Shown here piece by piece: positions 58,507 through 64,000 of a stretch of DNA of 64,000 nucleotides. The stretch spans positions 80,231 through 144,230 of the forward strand of contig JBBIKG010000003.1 in NCBI GenBank assembly GCA_037445555.1, in the 5' to 3' direction. How positions within the stretch are numbered: position 1 is the first letter of the stretch; every line of letters begins with the position of its first letter. The position numbers were made by a program, and so were the translations under genes. The notes beneath the pieces are model-generated. The model ran no database searches. It saw only the letters and a program-made list of their open reading frames with translations, and was not told where the DNA came from. This DNA comes from JAAYJT01 sp037445555. Its GTDB lineage: Bacteria > Bacteroidota > Bacteroidia > Bacteroidales > JAAYJT01.

Positions 58507-60612
58507 CTAATTCAGACCGCGTTTTTCGAGCAGATATTTTATGGAAGGTTCCTTGCCTCTGAATTTCATATATTGCGCTATGCCTTCTCCCATCGAGTTT
58601 TCGGCAAGAATATGTTTTCTAAAAGCAGCAGCCAGCTCGGGATTGAACAAATCGCCCGATTCTTTGAAAGCAGCGAAGGCATCGGTATCGAGCACAGCAG
58701 CCCACAGGTACACATAATATCCTGCAGCATAGCCACCACCAAAAATATGGCTGAAATAGGTAGTGCGATAACGGGGCAGAATTTCGGGGATTAGCCCGAT
58801 GCCGGCCATCGAGGCTTTTTCGAAAGCATTCACGTCAATCTGTTCGGGCAGATCTTTTGTATGCCAATCCATGTCGAGGATGGACGCAGCAATATATTCA
58901 GCTGTTTGGAATCCCTGATTGAACTTTGAGCTGTTTTCGAGTTTCTGTATAAGGGCGTCGGGCATAGGTTCGCCGGTTTGATAATGCTTGGCATACATCT
59001 TAATAACCGAAGGTTCGGCTGCCCAGTTTTCGAGGACCTGCGAAGGCAGCTCAACGAAATCGCGGGGAACACTGCGGCTGGTGCGACGGTATTTGCCATT
59101 GGCAAAGAAATTGTGAAGCGCGTGACCAAACTCATGGAAGTAGGTTTCGGTTTCGTCCCAGCTCAGCATCGCAGGCTTGTCGCCGGTGGGACGGCTAAAA
59201 TTCATCACAATCGTAACTATAGGGGCGATTTTCTTTCCGTTTTCCCAGGCGCCGCTGCGATAGGTGCCGCACCATGCGCCCACGCGTTTGCCCTGGCGCG
59301 GGTGCGGGTCAATCATAAGGATGCCCAGATGGGTGCCGTCTGCCTCTTTAAGTTCGTAGGTCTCCACTTCTTCATGATATTTGGGAACGTCATTGACCGG
59401 TAAAAACTGTATGCCATACAATTTGCTGGCGACCATAAATATTCCGTCGCGTACGTTTCCGATAGAAAGATAAGGCTTCAGTTCTTCTTCATCCAGATCA
59501 TATTTGGCTTTGCGCACCTTCTCGGCGTAATACCACCAGTCATGGGCAGCCAGCTTAAACTTTCCGCCTTCCTTGTTAATGATTTTCTGCATATCAGCTC
59601 GTTCGGTTTTAGCCACAGCCAGTGCGGGTTTCCAGAGCTTATTCAGAAAATCATACACGTTAGCCGGGTTTTCGGCCATGTTAATCGCTGTCGAGAATTC
59701 TCCAAAGTTCTTGTATCCGAGCAGCTGTGAATATTTAGCCCTCAGCTGCATGAGTTCAGCAAACAGTGCTTTGTTGTCCTTGTCATTATCATTGTCGCAA
59801 CGCATCCAGTAGCCTTGGTAGAGCTTTTCGCGCAGGTCGCGGCGGGTCGAAGATTGCAGAAAGGGAATCCAGCTTGGTTTATCGAGTGTGAACACCCACT
59901 TGCCTTCATCTCCTCTTTTCTTAGCTTCGGCAGCAGCGGCATTGATTACATCGGGCGGTAGGCCGGCCAGATCAGCCGAGTCTTCCAGAACCATCTTAAA
60001 CCCGTTTGATTCGGCCAGTAGGTTGTCATTCAACTGCAGCGACACCATAGCCATACGCTCATTTATTTTTCTCAGTTCTTCGCGACTTTCGTCGGGCAAG
60101 GCAGCTCCATTACGCCCGAAATCCTGGTAGATTTTTTCAACTAATCGCAACTGTTCGACATCCAGCCCCAAATTCATGCGGTTGTTGTACACCTCTTTGA
60201 TGCGGGCAAACAGTGCCTGGTTGAGCATAATGTCGTTACTGTGTGCACTGAGCATCGGCGTGATTTCGCGGGCAATCTCCTGGAGTCGCTGATTCGAGTT
60301 GGCGCCGCGCAACCCCCCGTAAACAGGGTTTATCTTGCGCATCAAAACACCCGAATTATCGAAAGCCACGATGGTGTTTTCAAAGTCCGGGGCAGCAGTG
60401 TTGTTCACGATCACATCAATCTCAGCTTTTTGCTGGGTTATTGCTTCCTGAAAAGCCGGAATGAAGTGCTCAGCCTTAATTTTATCAAAAGGTGGAATAC
60501 CAAAAGGAGTGTCATAGTCCGTAAAAAACGGATTCACCTCAACCTTTGGTTTTTGTGTGCAGGCGTTTAACATAACGCCAGCTGAAATCAAAGCCATAAG
60601 CAATTTTTTCAT
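58507..60612 (-). CDS. M3-family metallopeptidase (Dcp/oligopeptidase A-like) lipoprotein
   Basis: 701 residues. Lipobox MLNAC (Cys18), then TQKPKVEVNPFF. The M3 catalytic zinc motif HEFGHALHNFFA with the downstream Glu region (PSQVLENW) is intact. The length and PFDKIKAEHFIPAFQEA start match Dcp/OpdA. Unlike E. coli Dcp, which is soluble, this one is anchored in the envelope, where it would hydrolyse oligopeptides. Strong promoter upstream. Confidence 0.93.
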   Translation of the reverse strand: MKKLLMALISAGVMLNACTQKPKVEVNPFFTDYDTPFGIPPFDKIKAEHFIPAFQEAITQQKAEIDVIVNNTAAPDFENTIVAFDNSGVLMRKINPVYGGLRGANSNQRLQEIAREITPMLSAHSNDIMLNQALFARIKEVYNNRMNLGLDVEQLRLVEKIYQDFGRNGAALPDESREELRKINERMAMVSLQLNDNLLAESNGFKMVLEDSADLAGLPPDVINAAAAEAKKRGDEGKWVFTLDKPSWIPFLQSSTRRDLREKLYQGYWMRCDNDNDKDNKALFAELMQLRAKYSQLLGYKNFGEFSTAINMAENPANVYDFLNKLWKPALAVAKTERADMQKIINKEGGKFKLAAHDWWYYAEKVRKAKYDLDEEELKPYLSIGNVRDGIFMVASKLYGIQFLPVNDVPKYHEEVETYELKEADGTHLGILMIDPHPRQGKRVGAWCGTYRSGAWENGKKIAPIVTIVMNFSRPTGDKPAMLSWDETETYFHEFGHALHNFFANGKYRRTSRSVPRDFVELPSQVLENWAAEPSVIKMYAKHYQTGEPMPDALIQKLENSSKFNQGFQTAEYIAASILDMDWHTKDLPEQIDVNAFEKASMAGIGLIPEILPRYRTTYFSHIFGGGYAAGYYVYLWAAVLDTDAFAAFKESGDLFNPELAAAFRKHILAENSMGEGIAQYMKFRGKEPSIKYLLEKRGLN

Positions 60613-60691
60613 GATTGAATCTTTAAGTTTTATTTAAGTTGGCGAAGCCTGACGGTGGCTAATCATGGTCAGGCATACATAGTTACACCGG

Positions 60692-60722
60692 CAAAGGTAA
60701 CAAGTGTAATTGAACCGGCAAA
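60692..60722 (-). promoter_or_regulatory. Promoter of the M3 peptidase gene
   Basis: Minus strand: -33 TTTG (complement of 60719-60722), 19-base spacer, -7 TACCTTTG (complement of 60692-60699). Confidence 0.72.
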
Positions 60723-60809
60723 ACATCAGGAGCTAAACCTTTGATTCCTAAATTCACTTTCTTTCAGTTTGACCCATCCGGCAATCTCCTTCATTTGTGC
60801 TAAGTTATT

Positions 60810-60817
60810 TACCTTTG
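60810..60817 (+). promoter_or_regulatory. -7 promoter element of the moeA-moaA-moaC operon
   Basis: TACCTTTG (TAnnTTTG) 16 bases before ATG 60834, giving a very short leader; an ATG at 60849 (MISFEKAHEIV) may be used instead. No Moco riboswitch-like structure was seen in this leader. Confidence 0.55.
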
Positions 60818-60833
60818 GCCTCCCGTTGCAATT

Positions 60834-62027
60834 GTGAAGTATATAGTCATGATATCCTTTGAAAAAGCACATGAAATAGTACTCAGTGTGGTACCTGAAG
60901 TGGAGAGCGAAAAGATTGGATTGCTTCAATCTTTGGGTAGGGTTTTGGCCCAGGATGTCACAGCCGACATGGATTTGCCCCCCTTTGACAAATCAGCTGT
61001 GGATGGTTTTGCCTGCCGATTCACAGATATTGACAAAGAGTTGAGTGTAAAAGACATGATTGCAGCAGGTGAATATCCCTCAATTCATGTTGGCGAGGGG
61101 TGCTGCATCAGGATCATGACCGGGGCTCCTGTTCCGCACGGGGCTGACTGTGTGGTGATGATCGAAGACGTGGAAGAAACTGCAACCGCAACCATCCGGG
61201 TCAAAAATCGAAGTACTGCACGGAATATCTGCTACAAAGCGGAAGACGTTGTAAAAGGGAGTGTCGTGCTTATCAAAAGCCAACTTATTCAGCCTCAGCA
61301 TATTGCTGTGATGGCCTCATTCGGGCATTCTGAGGTTTTTGTTGCAAGAAAAATTAGAGTTTACATTCTCTCTACGGGCAACGAATTGGTTGATGTGGAT
61401 AAAAACCCGCAGCCGGGACAGATACGTAACTCCAACAGTTCCCAGCTTATAGCCCAGGCACTCAACCTACCGGTAGTAATAGCAAACTGTGGAACCGTTG
61501 CAGACGATGCCGGGTTAACTTATCAGGAAATAGTTACGGCGGCTGAGGAGAGCGATGTGCTGATCATCTCGGGGGGCGTATCTATGGGCGATTTTGACCT
61601 GGTGCCAGATGCATTGCATAAGGCGGGCTTTAAGTTTTTATTCAGGAGCATCGCGATACAGCCGGGCAAACCTACCATCTTTGCCACTCGCCCCGACGGA
61701 AAAATTTGTTTTGCCCTACCGGGCAATCCGGTTTCGGTTTTTAACCAGTTTGAGCTCCTGGTCAAACCGGCCATTTACAAAATGATGGGTCACAATTATC
61801 AGGCCACCGAAGTGTTCATTCCAGTTGCCCGAACATACAGTCGCAGGAGAGTCGACCGACTAGCATTGGTTCCTATCAGCATTAATGAGCAAAGCGAGGC
61901 ACAGGTCATAGAGTATCATGGGTCAGCACATATCAGTGCAATAACCCAGGCCAAGGGATGGATGTACGTACCGGTGGGTATCCGGCAAATCGAAAAAGGA
62001 GAAAGGGTTCGTGTTAGATTGCTATAA
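60834..62027 (+). CDS. moeA: Molybdopterin molybdenumtransferase
   Basis: 397 residues, full-length MoeA. Inserts molybdate (or tungstate) into adenylated molybdopterin. Visible: DMDLPPFDKSAVDGFA, the MTGAPVPHGADCVVMIED segment, SGGVSMGDFDLV and the ALPGNPVSVFNQFE loop. First gene of a molybdenum-cofactor operon at the right edge; its last 17 bases overlap moaA. It may begin at ATG 60849 given the short leader. Confidence 0.95.
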   Translation: MKYIVMISFEKAHEIVLSVVPEVESEKIGLLQSLGRVLAQDVTADMDLPPFDKSAVDGFACRFTDIDKELSVKDMIAAGEYPSIHVGEGCCIRIMTGAPVPHGADCVVMIEDVEETATATIRVKNRSTARNICYKAEDVVKGSVVLIKSQLIQPQHIAVMASFGHSEVFVARKIRVYILSTGNELVDVDKNPQPGQIRNSNSSQLIAQALNLPVVIANCGTVADDAGLTYQEIVTAAEESDVLIISGGVSMGDFDLVPDALHKAGFKFLFRSIAIQPGKPTIFATRPDGKICFALPGNPVSVFNQFELLVKPAIYKMMGHNYQATEVFIPVARTYSRRRVDRLALVPISINEQSEAQVIEYHGSAHISAITQAKGWMYVPVGIRQIEKGERVRVRLL

Positions 62028-62811
62028 CCGAAATATCAACTACCTGCGCATTTCGGTCACCGACCGGTGCAACCTTCATTGCCACTATTGCATGCCCGAT
62101 GCGCATATCCACTGGCTCAGGCAGTCGCAGCTGCTTAGTTTCGAGCAAATTGTGGCATTTGCAAGAGTTGCTGCCGAGTTAGGCATTACCAAGGTTCGGC
62201 TTACCGGAGGCGAACCTCTGGTCAGGCGGGGGATTACAGACCTTGTGCGACAACTTGCCGGCATTCACGGACTTACCGACCTGACCATGACCACCAATGG
62301 GTTATTGCTCGAAGAATTTGCCACCAAACTCGCAGAGGCGGGTTTGCAACGGGTAAACGTGAGCCTTGACACCGTTGATCCTGACAAATACAGGCTGCTG
62401 ACAGGGTCAGGTGATCTGATGAGTGTGCTTAGGGGTATCGAAGCCGCCCGTAAGGCGGGTTTGAATCCTGTCAAAATAAATTGCGTGATTAGCGAAACCG
62501 TTAACGAGCCCGACGCCGCGCAAGTTGCTGAGTTCTGTAAAGACCAGCAGCTCGAGGTGAGGTTCATCCGAAGGATGGACCTTAAAAACGGATATTTTTA
62601 CGGTGTAAACGGAGGCACGGGTGGCCGATGCAATATTTGCAACCGCATTCGGCTCACGGCCAACGGAAAGGTAAAGCCCTGCCTGTTTAGCGAAAATGAA
62701 TATGACTTAAGACAGCTAGGGGCCAAAGAGGCAATACTTGCTGCCATCGAAAACAAACCTATGCATGGCGATCGTAATCAGAACGGATATTTCTACAATA
62801 TAGGAGGATAA
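62011..62811 (+). CDS. moaA: GTP 3',8-cyclase, short form
   Basis: 266 residues from a GTG overlapping the moeA stop, about 55 shorter than usual MoaA. Radical-SAM cluster CNLHCHYC (C20, C24, C27), GGEPL, and the C-terminal GTP-binding cluster CNIC-13-C (C207, C210, C224) are intact, and the terminal Gly-Gly (NIGG) needed for activation is kept. Missing is the stretch normally between the EVRFIEYMP and C-terminal cluster motifs: RFIRRMDLKNGYFYGVNGGTGG bridges them here. Catalyses the first step of molybdopterin synthesis; the frame is clean, so the short form is probably functional. Confidence 0.88.
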   Translation: MLDCYNRNINYLRISVTDRCNLHCHYCMPDAHIHWLRQSQLLSFEQIVAFARVAAELGITKVRLTGGEPLVRRGITDLVRQLAGIHGLTDLTMTTNGLLLEEFATKLAEAGLQRVNVSLDTVDPDKYRLLTGSGDLMSVLRGIEAARKAGLNPVKINCVISETVNEPDAAQVAEFCKDQQLEVRFIRRMDLKNGYFYGVNGGTGGRCNICNRIRLTANGKVKPCLFSENEYDLRQLGAKEAILAAIENKPMHGDRNQNGYFYNIGG

Positions 62812-62830
62812 TCCTTACAAATTTTTCACT

Positions 62831-63313
62831 ATGGATGAGCTAACACATATAGACGAGCATGGACGTATCAATATGGTTGATATAAGCCGGAAACCAATGC
62901 AGAACCGAACCGCAACTGCCGGGGGGTTTATTCGGATGGCTCCTGAAACAGTCCTACTAATTAATAAAAACCTGGTTAAAAAAGGCGATGTGTTAACGGT
63001 TGCCGAGTTGGCCGGCATTCAGGCATGCAAACGTACCAGTGAACTGATACCTTTGTGCCATCCAATACTAATCAGTCAGGTGACCGTGCAGGCCACTGCG
63101 GAGCGTGAAGGAGTAAGGGTAATGGCAACAGTAACGTGTGCCGGACAAACCGGCGTGGAGATGGAAGCCCTCACAGCAGTATCAGTGGCTTTGCTTACCG
63201 TATATGATATGTGTAAAGCTGTGGACAAGAATATGCAGATTGAACACTTACATCTCATCGATAAGGTCAAAACAAATCTTGATCATTCACAGATCACAGG
63301 TTACAACGAATAA
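62831..63313 (+). CDS. moaC: Cyclic pyranopterin monophosphate synthase
   Basis: 160 residues. MoaC converts the MoaA product to cyclic pyranopterin monophosphate. The start IDEHGRINMVDISRKP, the GIQACKRTSELIPLCHP segment and the catalytic YDMCKAVDKNM are intact. It follows moaA by 20 bases; the fusion gene starts 15 bases after its stop. No moaD or moaE is seen within the window; they may lie beyond its right edge. Confidence 0.95.
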   Translation: MDELTHIDEHGRINMVDISRKPMQNRTATAGGFIRMAPETVLLINKNLVKKGDVLTVAELAGIQACKRTSELIPLCHPILISQVTVQATAEREGVRVMATVTCAGQTGVEMEALTAVSVALLTVYDMCKAVDKNMQIEHLHLIDKVKTNLDHSQITGYNE

Positions 63314-63327
63314 CCACATTGTTTTCA

Positions 63328-64000
63328 ATGATAACACGCGTAATATCTGTCAATATATCCGAAAAAAAGGGAACCGTCAAACGCCCGGCCGACAGGGCGG
63401 TGGTTACTCCTGATGGAATAGCCGGCGACGCTCATGCAGGCCCATGGATTCGCCAGGTCAGCCTGTTGAGTGCCGAAAGCATCGAATCATTTGGGGCGAC
63501 AACCGGAAGAAGTTTTTTCTATGGCGAGTTCGCTGAAAACATTACAACGCATGGTATTGATCTAAATAACGTCAGGCTGCTTGACCGGTTCCAGATTGAA
63601 AGTGTTTTGCTGGAGATCACGCAAATTGGCAAAGCGTGTCATGGCGACGGATGTGCTATTTATAGCCAGATTGGCAGTTGTATTATGCCCAGGCAAGGCG
63701 TCTTTTGTCGTATTGTTGAGGGGGGAGTGATTGAGGCCGGCATGAAAATTCAGCACATACCCAAACAAATGCGCGCATTGGTGATAACCATAAGTGACAG
63801 GGCCTACGCTGGCATCTACCAGGATAAAAGCGGACCATTGGCTATTGAAAAGATCAGGGACTTCGTCGGCAACCTGGGATATCCATCACAGGTGGATTAT
63901 TTTCTTATTCCTGATGAAGCTGAAATGATTCGCGAGAAGATGCTGGCCGCCTGCACAGCAGGCTATGATGTGGTCTTCACTACCGGAGGAACGGGTATCG
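63328..64000 (+). CDS. MOSC-domain/MogA-type fusion protein (3' partial)
   Basis: Open from ATG 63328 to the window end, 224 codons visible. Residues about 1-147 form a MOSC domain (VTPDGIAGDAHAG, WIRQVSLLSAESIE, GEFAENITTHG, and the sulfur-carrying Cys region IGKACHGDGCAIY). From about 150 a MogA/MoaB-like molybdopterin adenylyltransferase begins (RALVITISDRAYAGIYQDKSGP, ending at FTTGGTGI). Fusing a sulfurase-like cofactor-binding module to the adenylyltransferase suggests direct hand-over of the cofactor. Last known gene of the moeA-moaA-moaC cluster. Confidence 0.88.
   Translation, partial: MITRVISVNISEKKGTVKRPADRAVVTPDGIAGDAHAGPWIRQVSLLSAESIESFGATTGRSFFYGEFAENITTHGIDLNNVRLLDRFQIESVLLEITQIGKACHGDGCAIYSQIGSCIMPRQGVFCRIVEGGVIEAGMKIQHIPKQMRALVITISDRAYAGIYQDKSGPLAIEKIRDFVGNLGYPSQVDYFLIPDEAEMIREKMLAACTAGYDVVFTTGGTGI

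Noticed and set aside
1..64000. CRISPR arrays, tRNA or rRNA genes, prophage or toxin-antitoxin loci
   Set aside because: I looked through the intergenic regions on both strands and saw no regularly spaced repeats, no tRNA T-loop sequences and no phage structural genes. A covariance-model scan would be needed to exclude small structured RNAs.

Overview
The window is a gene-dense stretch of a Bacteroidota chromosome, most likely Bacteroidales or a close relative. Evidence for this: many start sites are preceded by the phylum-specific -7 element TAnnTTTG, several with a TTG/TTTG about 19-20 bases upstream; type IX secretion sorting domains (type B on the protein at 9803, type A on the esterase at 38711); Bacteroidota-style lipoproteins; and signal peptides that nearly all put Gln at the mature +1 position. 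The species cannot be named from the sequence. No rRNA, tRNA or CRISPR array was seen.

Layout. 1-1637 (+): LOG-family nucleotide hydrolase (cut by the window edge), a small P-loop kinase-like protein and dCMP deaminase, overlapping like an operon. 1638-7305 (-): rsmA/ksgA, TPR protein plus serS, rplU-rpmA with its terminator, and an EamA transporter. 7443-12631: aldehyde dehydrogenase, a small secreted regulatory-domain protein, a T9SS-exported protein and guaB. 12738-17967 (+): three periplasmic folding factors in a row (two parvulins flanking a catalytic-domain-less lipoprotein) and a MoxR ATPase. 18003-25305: MFS transporter, Ig-like lipoprotein, ArsR regulator, adenine deaminase, groES-groEL. 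25571-28259 (-): a sigma-54-type activator without a receiver domain heading an operon with lptE, a small helical-repeat protein and secG. 28353-35025: gap, an M20 dipeptidase, a large OmpA/TPR outer-membrane protein, a SpoU methyltransferase and an unknown protein.

35207-41525 is an accessory insertion that reads as a composite transposon. Two decayed IS1595-family copies lie in the same orientation at its ends, their outer ends carry matching terminal repeats (GGCTAA...), and the whole unit is bracketed by an identical 8-base duplication, GTTGATTT (35207-35214 and 41518-41525), the duplication length expected of IS1595 elements. Inside are a heavily decayed 3-oxoacid/acetate CoA-transferase alpha-subunit gene, a membrane-anchored hybrid histidine kinase with receiver and AraC-type DNA-binding domains, a T9SS-exported esterase and a small lipoprotein. 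The last two genes share an upstream arrangement: two TGAGA-N7-CAAA half-sites exactly 21 bases apart, then TAAAATTGTA exactly 37 bases after the second half-site begins. This is the spacing expected of an AraC-family activator, so the transposon appears to carry a self-contained sensor-regulator plus target-gene module. I consider this the most novel item in the window.

41582-64000: a large TPR protein, nitroreductase, a glutaminyl-cyclase-like M28 lipoprotein (which fits the +1 Gln exports), PhoH, lipocalin, an SSB without acidic tail, polA, an active/inactive M16 peptidase pair, glyA, a SixA-like phosphatase, ppk, an M3 peptidase, and at the right edge a molybdenum-cofactor operon (moeA, an unusually short moaA, moaC and a MOSC-MogA fusion cut by the window end).
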